Shown: positions 1 to 7,867, counted from the stretch's first letter. The stretch is DNA of 27,562 nucleotides from CAYSPU01 sp964432995 (GCA_964432995.1 CAYSPU010000048.1:1-27562), one strand, 5' to 3'. Program-made: numbers and translations. The notes: generated by a model not told the origin, from the sequence alone.

Positions 1-1
1 G

Positions 2-37
2 TTGGACGATCGTCAGCCCGCGAGGTTGCGGACCGCG
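2..37. repeat. Direct repeat, copy 1 (36 nt)
   Basis: The 36 nt at 2-37 recur at 130-165 with two mismatches (positions 6 and 8). Both copies lie in the non-coding tail downstream of cheW. The sequence following each copy differs, so this is a pair of dispersed-repeat pieces rather than a tandem array. Confidence 0.85.
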
Positions 38-77
38 GCTCATCTCGAGCCGCAGCAAAGGGTGCGTGCGCCTGGCT

Positions 78-95
78 GCGGGTCAGAAGACCCGC
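78..95 (-). terminator. Hairpin downstream of cheW
   Basis: A perfect 7-bp stem (GCGGGTC / GACCCGC) closes a 4-nt loop about 160 nt past the cheW stop. There is no T-run on the minus-strand side, so it may be only part of the repeat-rich tail. A role as terminator is weakly supported. Confidence 0.3.
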
Positions 96-129
96 GGTCC
101 CGGAGAGGCGGCCGGGCGTGCGGGTGTGG

Positions 130-213
130 TTGGGCAATCGTCAGCCCGCGAGGTTGCGGACCGCGTTATACGCGGGCAGAGGCACGGCTACCGATCACTA
201 TTCTCGGGCCGGC
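130..213. repeat. Dispersed repeat, composite copy
   Basis: Positions 130-165 repeat 2-37. The overlapping stretch 162-213 matches 3278-3329 at 44 of 52 positions with no gap. This copy therefore joins the two halves of an element found separately elsewhere in the window. It sits between the cheW stop and the left edge. No reading frame is carried. Confidence 0.8.
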
Positions 214-253
214 CGCTGTCCGTGTGGAGATAGCTCCGCCGTGGGAGCCCGGA

Positions 254-772
254 TCAGGCTTCGGTGGCCTGGGCGGCAACTTGCTGGAGGGTGTCGGCGC
301 CGACGACCTTGTCGATATCGAGCAGGGTTTTAACGGTGCCTTTGATCTTGGCCATCCCGAGGAGGTACTCGGTCTGGAGAGCGGTGCCGAAATCGGGGGG
401 ATCCTCGATGTCGGAGCCGCCGATGTTAATGACTTCATCGACGCCGTCGACGATGAGGCCCATAAGGACATTGTTGCGGCCGGGGAGGCTGACCTGGACG
501 ACGACGATGCAGGTTTGCTCGGTGTCGGTGATCTTCGAGAAGCCGAATTTGATGCGGAGATCGACGACGGGGATGATTTTGCCGCGGAGGTTGATGACGC
601 CCTTGACGTAGGGGGGCATCTGCGGGACTGGGGTGGCGGCTTGGAGGCGGATGATCTCCCGGATTTTGAGGACGGCGATGCCGTAGGACTCGCCGGCGAG
701 GATGAACGTGAGGTATTTGCCGGCGACGTTGTTCCGGGTGCTGGTGGTGGGTTCCAGGGTGGCGGTGCTCAT
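254..772 (-). CDS. cheW: Chemotaxis coupling protein CheW
   Basis: CheW is the cytoplasmic scaffold that links chemoreceptors to the CheA kinase. The 172-residue product is a single CheW domain, roughly residues 17-160. It has the family landmarks: a beta strand then 'VLKIREIIR', the 'GVINLRGKIIPVVDLR' core near residues 58-73, and 'GLIVDGVDEVINI' around 105-117. Length is normal for the family. It lies 191 bp downstream of cheA on the same strand but has its own sigma-28-type promoter about 60-85 bp upstream, so it can be expressed independently of cheA. No strong Shine-Dalgarno precedes the ATG. No receptor gene or stand-alone CheY is present in the window. Confidence 0.95.
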   Translation of the reverse strand: MSTATLEPTTSTRNNVAGKYLTFILAGESYGIAVLKIREIIRLQAATPVPQMPPYVKGVINLRGKIIPVVDLRIKFGFSKITDTEQTCIVVVQVSLPGRNNVLMGLIVDGVDEVINIGGSDIEDPPDFGTALQTEYLLGMAKIKGTVKTLLDIDKVVGADTLQQVAAQATEA

Positions 773-830
773 GATCAGGGTCGTGTTCTGTTCGTCAAGA
801 TCGGCTGCTGGTGGGCGGCCACTGGTTGGT

Positions 831-858
831 GTATCGGCAGTCTGGGGTTTGGACTTGA
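831..858 (-). promoter_or_regulatory. Sigma-28-type promoter of cheW
   Basis: Reading the minus strand, TCAAGTCC (858-851) is followed by 12 nt and GCCGATAC (838-831). The E. coli FliA consensus is TAAAGTTT-N11-GCCGATAA. The -10 matches in 7 of 8 positions. The predicted start near 823-825 leaves a leader of about 50 nt before the cheW ATG. The same TCAAG...GCCGA arrangement recurs before cheA, fliD, the flgM-like gene and flagellin. Confidence 0.7.
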
Positions 859-925
859 GTGGGATTGCGTGATTCGCGGAGGCCGGAGGTGGTGGCGAGG
901 TTCCGGCGCGGTTTTGCCTGAGACT

Positions 926-960
926 GGGAATCTCATGCTCGAATCCATCGTGAGATTCCC
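926..960 (-). terminator. Inverted repeat after cheA stop
   Basis: A perfect 10-bp inverted repeat (GGGAATCTCA at 926-935, TGAGATTCCC at 951-960) with a 15-nt loop begins 3 bp past the cheA stop codon. The position fits a transcript end or 3' stabiliser. There is no T-tract after it, so factor-independent termination is doubtful. Confidence 0.5.
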
Positions 961-963
961 GGG

Positions 964-3177
964 CTAGGCGGCGACGGCGACGGCCACGGAGTTGAGTTCC
1001 CTCAGTCCGGCGGTATCCCGGATGAGCCCCCCGCGGCCGTCGCCGAGGATGGCGGCGCCGGCGAGGCCGGGGCTGCGTTTGAAGATATCGCCCAGGCTCT
1101 TGATCACGACTTCCTGCTTGCCGAGGAGTTGGTCGACGAGGATGCAGCGGCAGCGGCTGTCGTGTTCCACGACCACAACGATTGCCTGGGTGGGATCCGT
1201 GGTGGCGGTGGGCAGATCGAACACGTCGTGCAACCGGAGGAGCGGCATGAGGCGGCCGCGGACGTTGACCAACTCGCCGCGTTCGTGGACGGTGCTGATC
1301 ATGTCGGCGGTGGGCCGGAAGGACTCGCGGACGGTCAGGGTGGGGAGGATGTAGCGCTCGCCGCCGACGCTGACGATGAGCCCGTCGATGATGGCCAGGG
1401 TCAGCGGCAGGTGGATGGAGAACTTGGAACCCTTGCCGGGGGTGGACTCGATTTCGATCTTGCCCCGGAGTTTCTCGATGTTGCGGCGGACGACGTCCAT
1501 ACCGACGCCCCGGCCGGAGATATCCGTGATCTTCTCGGCCGTGGAGAACCCGGCGTCGAAGATGAAGGCGAAGACCTCCTTATCGGTGAGCTGGGCGTCG
1601 GGCTTGATCAGGCCGCGTTCGACGGCCTTCTGGAGGATGCGCTCGCGGTTCAGGCCGGCGCCGTCGTCGCGGACCTCGATGACGATGTTGCCGCCCTGGT
1701 GGAAGGCGCGGAGGCCGACGGTGCCGTAAGGGCTCTTGCCCTGGGCGAGGCGGGCTTCGGCCTTCTCGATGCCGTGATCCATCGAGTTGCGGATCATGTG
1801 GACCAGCGGATCGTTGAGTTCCTCGACGATGTTGCGGTCCAGCTCGGTGTCCTCGCCGTCCATCTCGAGCTGAACCTGTTTGCCGGCCTTCACCGCCAGG
1901 TCGCGCACGACGCGCGTCATTTTCTGGAAGGTCCCGCGGATGGGAACCATCCGGAGGGACATGGAGACGCGCTGGAGTTCTTTCGTGATGCGGGAGAGCT
2001 GGGCCAGGTTGCGGGTGAGCTGCTGGCTTTGGGACGCGAGGAGGTTGGGGTCCATGGCGACCATGGATTGGGCAATCACCATCTCGCCGACGAGGTCGAC
2101 CAGACTATCGAGTTTGGCGGTATCGACTTTGACGGCGGCGATGGCGCCGGCCTTGATGGGGGCGTCGACGGCGGCGGGCTTGGCGGCGGGGGTTTCGGTC
2201 GCGCGCGGCGGTGCGGTTGGAGCCTCCGGCGGGCGGGCGGGGGCGGGGATGGGAATGACCGGGGCAGGGGTCTCCGGAGCGGGAGCGGCGGGCAGCGGCG
2301 TGGGGATCGGGGCGGCGGTGGCAGCCTGCGAGGTCTGCTTTTGGCCATCGACGGCGGCGCGGATGCGTACGAGCAGGGCCTGGGTGGGGATGACGATGGG
2401 GCCGGCGGGCTTCTGGCCGGTGAGCTGGGCTTCGATCTCGCGGACGAACTGGTTGAGGGTGTCGCCGCCGGTGAGGATGATGTTCGTGATTTCGGAGTCG
2501 ATCGTCAGTTTTTGCTGGCGGGCGAGGTCGAGGAGGGACTCGAGTTCGTGGGCGAGCTTGTTAATGGGCCGGAGGTTGAGGAATCCGGAGCCGCCTTTGA
2601 ACGTATGGAACGCGCGGAAGATGGAATTGAGCGTGTCGGCGTCGGTGGGGTTCTCCTCGAGGGTGAGCACGCCCAGTTCGATATTCTGGAGGTGCTCCTG
2701 GGATTCGGCGACGAACTCCCTGAGCAGTTCGGCGTCGCCTTCGAGGTTCATGGTGAGGGGTTCCTCGGGAGGCAGCGCGGCGGCGGGCGGCGGAGGGGGA
2801 GGTGGCGCAGCCGTGGTGGCGGTGGGCGTCTCGGGGTTGTCCGCCAGAGCTGGCGCTGCCGGGAGTGGCAGGCCCGCATCGAGGGTGGCCACGGCGTTCT
2901 GCATCCAGGTGGCCCAGTCTTTGAGGATGTGCAGGTGCTGGGCATCAAACGCACCCTTGTCGAAGGCGCCGTCCACGGCGCGGCGGGCCTGTTGGATGAG
3001 TTCGGGCATGGGCGCCGGGGGGGCGAAGTCCGCGGCGATTTGCTCCAGATCGGTCAGCAGGCAGTTGATGGGGAGGAGCCCGTTGTCCTTTCCGGGTTCG
3101 GTGAACACAATCTCGAGGGCGATCTTATCCACCAGCGCCGAAAGCGCGGCCTGCCCCGGCTTTTTCGTGTCAGCCAT
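964..3177 (-). CDS. cheA: Chemotaxis histidine kinase CheA
   Basis: CheA autophosphorylates on its HPt histidine and passes phosphate to CheY/CheB-type receivers. The 737-residue product has an N-terminal helical region of unclear family (about 8-105), a proline-rich linker, and an HPt domain (about 143-250) with the phospho-accepting His191 in 'FHTFKGGSGF'. A long Pro/Ala linker follows, then the dimerisation helices, and the ATPase with its N-box ('NDPLVHMIRNSMDHG') and glycine boxes ('DDGAGL', 'GRGVGMD'). A C-terminal CheW-like domain ends the protein. No P2 CheY-binding domain is obvious. The frame continues up to a GTG at 3199-3201, but a sigma-28 promoter predicts transcription starting at about that base. 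The ATG at 3175-3177 ('MADTKK') is therefore preferred, although its Shine-Dalgarno is weak. Confidence 0.95.
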   Translation of the reverse strand: MADTKKPGQAALSALVDKIALEIVFTEPGKDNGLLPINCLLTDLEQIAADFAPPAPMPELIQQARRAVDGAFDKGAFDAQHLHILKDWATWMQNAVATLDAGLPLPAAPALADNPETPTATTAAPPPPPPPAAALPPEEPLTMNLEGDAELLREFVAESQEHLQNIELGVLTLEENPTDADTLNSIFRAFHTFKGGSGFLNLRPINKLAHELESLLDLARQQKLTIDSEITNIILTGGDTLNQFVREIEAQLTGQKPAGPIVIPTQALLVRIRAAVDGQKQTSQAATAAPIPTPLPAAPAPETPAPVIPIPAPARPPEAPTAPPRATETPAAKPAAVDAPIKAGAIAAVKVDTAKLDSLVDLVGEMVIAQSMVAMDPNLLASQSQQLTRNLAQLSRITKELQRVSMSLRMVPIRGTFQKMTRVVRDLAVKAGKQVQLEMDGEDTELDRNIVEELNDPLVHMIRNSMDHGIEKAEARLAQGKSPYGTVGLRAFHQGGNIVIEVRDDGAGLNRERILQKAVERGLIKPDAQLTDKEVFAFIFDAGFSTAEKITDISGRGVGMDVVRRNIEKLRGKIEIESTPGKGSKFSIHLPLTLAIIDGLIVSVGGERYILPTLTVRESFRPTADMISTVHERGELVNVRGRLMPLLRLHDVFDLPTATTDPTQAIVVVVEHDSRCRCILVDQLLGKQEVVIKSLGDIFKRSPGLAGAAILGDGRGGLIRDTAGLRELNSVAVAVAA

Positions 3178-3206
3178 AGAATGATGTGCGTTTTTCAGCA
3201 CCTGGA

Positions 3207-3234
3207 TGATCGGCAGGAAGGCCGGGGTGCTTGA
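3207..3234 (-). promoter_or_regulatory. Sigma-28-type promoter of cheA
   Basis: On the minus strand TCAAGCAC (3234-3227) precedes GCCGATCA (3214-3207) by 12 nt. This is the same geometry as the cheW and fliD promoters. The expected start near 3199-3201 gives a leader of about 22-24 nt to the ATG at 3177 and would exclude the upstream GTG. Confidence 0.65.
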
Positions 3235-3277
3235 GGGGAAATCGGAAGCCGGAGCGGCGGCTGCGCCGCGGGAGCGC

Positions 3278-3340
3278 CGCGTTGCACGCGGCCAGGGGCA
3301 CGGTCACCGATCACTGTCCTCGGGCCGGCTGAAAGCCGGC
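3278..3340. repeat. Dispersed repeat copy with hairpin
   Basis: Positions 3278-3329 match 162-213 (44 of 52 identical, no gaps). The right end carries a perfect 7-bp stem with a 3-nt loop (GCCGGCT-GAA-AGCCGGC, 3324-3340). It lies in the gap between the HD-GYP gene and cheA, 63 bp past the former's stop, and may act as that gene's 3' hairpin. Confidence 0.75.
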
Positions 3341-3402
3341 GCTACGGCAAACGGATGCAGTTGGGGGCGCCCGCCGTCCCGGACGGAACGCAGCCGGGGC
3401 GC

Positions 3403-4686
3403 TCAGCAGTAGACGACGAGGGACTGCGCGATGGGGTTGACCCGGTTGTGGTTGCGCAGTTTGTCGATATAGGCCTCGCTGAGTTGCTGGCCGTCGGGGA
3501 TGAGGAGCATGCCGTTGGCGGTGTAGATGCCGCGGGCGAGGATCATGCCGGGCTGCAGTTCGGAGAGGAGGACTTCGCGTTGTTTCCGGGGGACGGTAGC
3601 CTTGGGGAGGCTGCGGAGGAAGGCGCGCACGGCTTCGGGGTCGTACTTGGTGCCGCTGCCCTGCTTGATGAGTTCGACGGTGACTTCCTGGGAATGGTTG
3701 CTCTCGGCGAAGCCGACGGCGACGGCGAGGAGGCGTCCGATCCAGGGGATGCTCTCGCCGGCGAGGCGGTCGGGATAGCCGCCGCCGTCGAAGCGTTCGT
3801 GATGGCTGCGGATGGCCTCGCCGACGCCCCGGAGTTGGTGGGCGAAGCTGGTGAGTTCCTGGCCGAGAACGGGGTGGTGTTCGATGAGGGCGTTCTCGGC
3901 TTCGTTGAGGGTTTCCGGGGAATGCTGCCAGCGACGGATGAGTTGGCGCGGCACGCCCACGAGTCCGACGTCGTGGAGCCAGGCGGCGACTTCGAGGCTC
4001 TGGCGTTCATCGGGGGGGAGTTCGAGGCTTTCGGCCGTGGCGCGGCAGAGTTCGAAGACGCGGCGGGCCTGGCTTCCCAGAGTGGGATAGAAGGTTTCCA
4101 TCGTGCGGAGGCAGAGCTCGATGGAATGTTGGAGGTTGGCCTGGAGAGCCTCGTTGAGTTTGGCGAGCTGCTGGTTCTGTTCGGCCACGCGGGTGACCTG
4201 CTGTTCGAGCTGCTGGTTGAGGCGGCTCAGTTTCTCGTTCATGGCCAGGGCGGTGGCCTGGAGAACGCGGTTCTTGCAGATGAGCTCGTGTCGCTGGACG
4301 GCGTTGCGGACGGTGGCGAGGAGTTCCTCGCGGAGCCAGGGTTTGATGACGAACCGGTAGATCTCGCCCTTGTTGATGGCGTCGATGACCGTGCTGAGGC
4401 TGAGGACGGCGGTGACCAGGATGCGGGTGGCGTCCGGCTGGATTTCCTTGGCTTGGGCGAGGAACTCCAGGCCGGTGAGATTGGGCATCTGGTGGTCGGT
4501 GATGATGACGGAGAACGGGTGTTCTTTGAGGGCGTTGAGGGCCTGGAGGGGGTCGCCGCAGGCGGTCACTTGGTAGCCCTCGCGGACAAGAGCTTCGCGG
4601 AGGGCCACGAGGACGATCTCCTCGTCGTCCACCACGAGCAACCGGTGAGGGGTGATCAGGTCGATGGATGTGTCGACTTCCTTCAT
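3403..4686 (-). CDS. Response regulator with degenerate HD-GYP domain
   Basis: The 427-residue product has a receiver (about 14-130) with acidic pair Asp20/Asp21, phospho-acceptor Asp64 and Lys115. A coiled-coil linker (about 140-190) leads to an HD-GYP domain (about 190-380). HD-GYP proteins normally hydrolyse cyclic di-GMP. Here the HD pair (His238-Asp239), 'EHHP' (269-272), and 'HHERFDGGGYP' (295-305) are kept. However, the first conserved histidine is Gln206 in 'LGSQARRV', and the late conserved aspartate ('AVAD' in the family) is Val324. Metal binding is probably altered, so it may be a c-di-GMP sensor or adaptor rather than an active phosphodiesterase. It starts 6 bp after the histidine kinase stop, implying a two-gene unit with that kinase as likely partner. 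Confidence 0.88.
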   Translation of the reverse strand: MKEVDTSIDLITPHRLLVVDDEEIVLVALREALVREGYQVTACGDPLQALNALKEHPFSVIITDHQMPNLTGLEFLAQAKEIQPDATRILVTAVLSLSTVIDAINKGEIYRFVIKPWLREELLATVRNAVQRHELICKNRVLQATALAMNEKLSRLNQQLEQQVTRVAEQNQQLAKLNEALQANLQHSIELCLRTMETFYPTLGSQARRVFELCRATAESLELPPDERQSLEVAAWLHDVGLVGVPRQLIRRWQHSPETLNEAENALIEHHPVLGQELTSFAHQLRGVGEAIRSHHERFDGGGYPDRLAGESIPWIGRLLAVAVGFAESNHSQEVTVELIKQGSGTKYDPEAVRAFLRSLPKATVPRKQREVLLSELQPGMILARGIYTANGMLLIPDGQQLSEAYIDKLRNHNRVNPIAQSLVVYC

Positions 4687-4692
4687 TGGGGA

Positions 4693-6645
4693 TCAAGTTT
4701 CCGGCTGCAGGATCTGGTGCAACTGGTTCAGGAATTCCTGGTCGCCGGTGTCGTGGCAGACGGCCAGGTCGAGCGATCGCACCAGGCTGTCGCGCAGCTC
4801 ATCGCGGTTGCAGCCGGTGGCCTTGACGATGAGTTTCAGCAACGGGACTCGACGTCGGAGGTTCACGAGGAACGATGCCAGCGCGGGGTCATCTCGCTCC
4901 AATAACACCACCAAAGCCGAGTAGATGCAATCCTCGGATCGCAGGGCGGCATCGGCGGCGTCGAGCGTCTGCGCGGTGGTGACATGGTAACCCCCCATGC
5001 GGAGGAGTTCGGCGATGTCGTCCAGGCGACGACCCGGGGCGCCCAGCAGCAGGAGGCTGAGGCGGCGGGCGGGGACGGCGGGCTGGCTGGCGGTCTGGCG
5101 TTCGGCTTCGGAGAAGTCGGCCTGCGGGAGCCAGATGTGAAACGTGGTGCCCTGGCCTTCCGCGGACTCGACGGAGATGGCGCCGCGGTGTTTTTCGACG
5201 AAGAGCCGGGCGTTGTAGAGGCCGAGGCCGGAGCCTTTGTTGGCGGACTTGGTGGTGAAGAAGGGGTCGAAGATGGAATCCAGGTGCCGGGCATTGATGC
5301 CGCAGCCGTTGTCGCGGATGCTCAGGCGGACGCAGGGGAGTCTGGGGACCACGCCTTGGACATGGGCGGGGGCGGGCCACTCGGTTTGCAGGGAGGTATG
5401 GATTTCGAGGGCGCCCTTTTCGGGCATGGCTTCGGCCGCGTTCAAGGCGAGGTTGATGATCGTCTGGCGGAATTCGACGGCGTCGACGTAGAGCGGCAGT
5501 TGGCCGGAGGAGAGGTGGACGCTGATTTGGATGCGGCGGGCGATGATCTTCCGGACGAGGTCCTGGATTTCGGCGATGATGTCGTTGAGGTTGTGGTAGT
5601 TGCGGTCGCCGGTTTTGCCGAGGTGCAGGTTGATGATGCGGTGGACCAGTTGGCTGGCTTGCATCGAATTGCGCTGGATCAGCGAGAGTCCTTCGCGAAA
5701 CGGGTGAGCGCCGTCGATCTGGTCGAGGAACGACTCGCTCAAGGAGTGGATGCCGGCCATGATATTGCCGAAGTCATGGGCCAGCCCCATGGTCAGGACG
5801 GCCAGGGTTTCTTTCCAGGCGGCGGACATGAGTCGTCTCTCGGCGATGGTCTGGCGCGTGACATCGAGCCAGACGCCTTCGTAACCGAGGAGGAGCCCGC
5901 CACGGCTCACCATGGGCTGACGATGTTCGAGGACGTAGCTGACGCGGCCGGATTGGATATGGCGGAGGCGAAAGGTGTTGGTGACGGCGCGGCCGGATCG
6001 GGCGGCGTGCTGGTATTGCTGTTGGAGTTCCGCGGCGTCCGCCTCGTGAACCACCTGCCAGAACCACTGGGGCTGACGCTGCCAGTGGGCCGGGGGCACG
6101 CCGGTGAGCGCCTCAATCTTGGGGCTGACGAACTCGAACGAGAAATCGGGGCGTTGACTGAAGATCACGCCGGGCCAGTAGTCGGTCAGTTTCTCGAGCT
6201 GGGCTTCGGCGCGGAGGAGCCGCATGTAGAGTTCCCGCCGCGCGCCCGCGTGGTCGAGATGGGCGTCCCAACCCGCCTCGCCGAGCTCGCTGCGGGAAGG
6301 CAGAATGGATTGCACCCGCACAAAGGTGCATTCGGCGTGCTGAGCGCGTTCGAGCTGGAACCATTGGGGGGCGGACGACTCGCCGGCGGGCAGGGAGAGG
6401 CGGGCTGAGGTGATGGGGTCGGGGGCGTCACGCAGGGCGGCCAGGGTGGGCTTCCAATCCGGGCACCGCTTTTCGAGGAGGTCCCAGAACGGGGTTTGCG
6501 GGGGGAGCGGCAGAGGCAAGCCGAGCCAGGTGCGCAGGGGACCGGTGGCGTGGAGGAGGTTGCCTTGGGCGTCGAGCACCCCCAGGGCGTCTTCGAGCCA
6601 CTCGGCGGGGGTGGCGGGCAAGCCTGATGCAGCGGTGGCACTCAT
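4693..6645 (-). CDS. PAS histidine kinase with C-terminal pseudo-receiver
   Basis: This 650-residue protein has no transmembrane segment and is probably cytosolic. A PAS-like region (about 10-115) is followed by a clearer PAS domain (about 150-265). The kinase core has His290 in 'GLAHDFGN', the N-box around Asn402 ('INLALNAAEAM'), 'DNGCGI' (445-450), 'FDPFFTTK' and 'GSGLGL' (471-476). The last ~120 residues (about 528-648) have the alternating pattern of a receiver. In them 'GAPG' stands where the acidic pair should be, and 'VVLLER' where the phosphorylated aspartate should be, so this domain looks unable to accept phosphate. The adjacent REC/HD-GYP gene is the likely phosphate target. What is sensed cannot be told from sequence. 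Confidence 0.92.
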   Translation of the reverse strand: MSATAASGLPATPAEWLEDALGVLDAQGNLLHATGPLRTWLGLPLPLPPQTPFWDLLEKRCPDWKPTLAALRDAPDPITSARLSLPAGESSAPQWFQLERAQHAECTFVRVQSILPSRSELGEAGWDAHLDHAGARRELYMRLLRAEAQLEKLTDYWPGVIFSQRPDFSFEFVSPKIEALTGVPPAHWQRQPQWFWQVVHEADAAELQQQYQHAARSGRAVTNTFRLRHIQSGRVSYVLEHRQPMVSRGGLLLGYEGVWLDVTRQTIAERRLMSAAWKETLAVLTMGLAHDFGNIMAGIHSLSESFLDQIDGAHPFREGLSLIQRNSMQASQLVHRIINLHLGKTGDRNYHNLNDIIAEIQDLVRKIIARRIQISVHLSSGQLPLYVDAVEFRQTIINLALNAAEAMPEKGALEIHTSLQTEWPAPAHVQGVVPRLPCVRLSIRDNGCGINARHLDSIFDPFFTTKSANKGSGLGLYNARLFVEKHRGAISVESAEGQGTTFHIWLPQADFSEAERQTASQPAVPARRLSLLLLGAPGRRLDDIAELLRMGGYHVTTAQTLDAADAALRSEDCIYSALVVLLERDDPALASFLVNLRRRVPLLKLIVKATGCNRDELRDSLVRSLDLAVCHDTGDQEFLNQLHQILQPET

Positions 6646-6763
6646 CGATTGCGAGAGACGGACCGGGCTTCGGGCGGCAATGTTGCCGTTCTCCCGTAGC
6701 AGATTCCGGAGAGGTCTGGCGAGCCAAATAGCGGGCGCCCCCGATACTGTGGCGGTGGGAACT

Positions 6764-7120
6764 TCAGGCGGTGAGCGGGGGAAGGGTCGTCCCGTTGGTG
6801 AAGGAGCCGTAGGACTTCTGGATGCGGCGGAGGTTCTGCGTGCTGCGGTCGAGGCCGCGGCGTTCCTCCCGGGCGGCAGTCAGGCGGCGGCTGACGCGTT
6901 CGTGGTTGGCCTCTTCCAGGCGGATCAACTCCTCGAGGAGCGGGCGCAGTTCCACGGGGCATTCACCTGGTTGTCCGCCGCTGGCGGCGGTGATTGCCGG
7001 CTGGAGGTTCGCCTTGAGTGTTCCCAGGTTCGCCACTCCCGTCCAGTCATCCGCCTCGATGGCCCGCGTTTCGGCCTCGGTCAACTGGCGCCACTGCGTG
7101 AGGAGCCGTTCGAGCGGCAT
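6764..7120 (-). CDS. FliT/FlgN-like flagellar export chaperone (putative)
   Basis: A small, mostly helical, charged protein of 118 residues from the ATG at 7118-7120. The frame also allows a GTG at 7148-7150, which would add ten residues rich in histidine. It follows fliS, the place where FliT-type chaperones (binding FliD, the cap) usually lie. The C-terminal half has a heptad-like pattern ending 'LRRIQKSYGSF', reminiscent of FlgN/FliT chaperones that bind hook-filament junction or cap proteins. Sequence similarity alone is weak, so the call rests on size, helicity and the fliD-fliS neighbourhood. The histidine kinase gene starts about 120 bp further on. Confidence 0.6.
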   Translation of the reverse strand: MPLERLLTQWRQLTEAETRAIEADDWTGVANLGTLKANLQPAITAASGGQPGECPVELRPLLEELIRLEEANHERVSRRLTAAREERRGLDRSTQNLRRIQKSYGSFTNGTTLPPLTA

Positions 7121-7178
7121 CTCGTCCGGAACGTGGTGGTGACGGCCCACTGGCTGGGGGAGGGGTTGGGATTCGGGT

Positions 7179-7586
7179 TCAGGCGGCGACCGCGTTCTCG
7201 GGTTGCCGGAGGAGCATTTCCCGCCAGGCGTCCCGAAGGACGGAGAGACGTTGGATCACTTCCAGGATACCGTCCGGTTGTTTCTGGAGGTTGCTCTCCA
7301 TGAGGCGGCGATCCAGGTACAGGTAGAGCCGTCGCATGTTGATGGCGAACTCGCCGCCGGCCGACATGTTCAGGGAGCGGTCCAGTTCCTCGATGATCGC
7401 CTGGGCGCGGAGAACATTGTTGCTGACCATCTGATTGGAGTCGGCGGGGTCCTCCAGGGAGAATCCGTGGCGGGCGCGCTCGAGGAAACCGATGGCGCCT
7501 TCGTACAGCATCAAGACGAGTTGACCGGGGGTCGCGGTCTGGGTGGCGACCTGACGATAGCGAGCGCAGGGGTTTTTGGGTTGCAT
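7179..7586 (-). CDS. fliS: Flagellin export chaperone FliS
   Basis: FliS binds the C-terminus of unpolymerised flagellin in the cytoplasm and hands it to the export gate. The 135-residue product has the family signature near the N-terminus, 'YRQVATQTATPGQLVLMLYEGAIGFL' (positions 10-35), followed by the expected four-helix pattern with 'RRLYLYLDRRLMESNLQK' near residues 88-105. Length is normal. It begins about 20 bp after the FlgM-like gene and is probably transcribed from that gene's sigma-28 promoter. It therefore appears with its client flagellin in the late class. Confidence 0.93.
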   Translation of the reverse strand: MQPKNPCARYRQVATQTATPGQLVLMLYEGAIGFLERARHGFSLEDPADSNQMVSNNVLRAQAIIEELDRSLNMSAGGEFAINMRRLYLYLDRRLMESNLQKQPDGILEVIQRLSVLRDAWREMLLRQPENAVAA

Positions 7587-7606
7587 GACGAGTCTGATTC
7601 AGCCGG

Positions 7607-7867
7607 TTACCTACCCATGCCAATTGCCAGCAAATGAGCGATCTTCTGCAACGTCTCCCGCGGGGGATACGTGGGATCGCCGATCAGTCGCTTGGCATTG
7701 TCGACCACGTCCGTGCGAACCTCTGGTGTTTCCTGCAAGGCTTTCTCCAGCGCCTCAGCATCGTTGAAGGACACCTTCTGCTCGACAGTTTTGGATGCCT
7801 TCTCCGCAGGCTTGGCAGCCGGTGCAGCCGGCGCTCTCACCCCGTTGGTTTCTAGTCTGACTTCCAT
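7607..7867 (-). CDS. FlgM-like anti-sigma-28 factor (putative)
   Basis: An 86-residue protein with a low-complexity Ala/Lys N-terminal half and a conserved-looking C-terminal half. The segment from residue 48 on, 'PEVRTDVVDNAKRLIGDPTY...LQKIAHLLA', follows the FlgM C-terminal pattern (R..kV..lK..I..G.Y.vd...IA..ll), the region that binds sigma-28. FlgM holds FliA inactive until it is exported through the finished hook-basal body. Support comes from context: a consensus sigma-28 promoter directly upstream, and fliS directly downstream. A good GAGAGG Shine-Dalgarno lies 3-4 nt before the ATG. Family assignment is by eye only; it could be another small flagellar regulator. Confidence 0.6.
   Translation of the reverse strand: MEVRLETNGVRAPAAPAAKPAEKASKTVEQKVSFNDAEALEKALQETPEVRTDVVDNAKRLIGDPTYPPRETLQKIAHLLAIGMGR

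Noticed and set aside
1129..3234. 701-codon plus-strand open frame
   Set aside because: It lies entirely opposite cheA, whose domains are unmistakable. The translated product is a Gly/Asp-rich artefact of GC-rich third positions.
3355..4905. 516-codon plus-strand open frame
   Set aside because: Antisense to the HD-GYP regulator and the kinase end; Glu/Gly/Ala-rich with no motif.
6714..6750. CCCGATAC with upstream CAAA on the plus strand resembling a sigma-28 site
   Set aside because: The spacer is 11 instead of 15-16 nt from CAAA, and no plus-strand gene follows.
6990..7017. Possible sixth sigma-28 site inside the FliT/FlgN-like gene
   Set aside because: TCAAG is present on the minus strand, but the -10 at the right distance does not match GCCGAT well, and no gene start follows closely.
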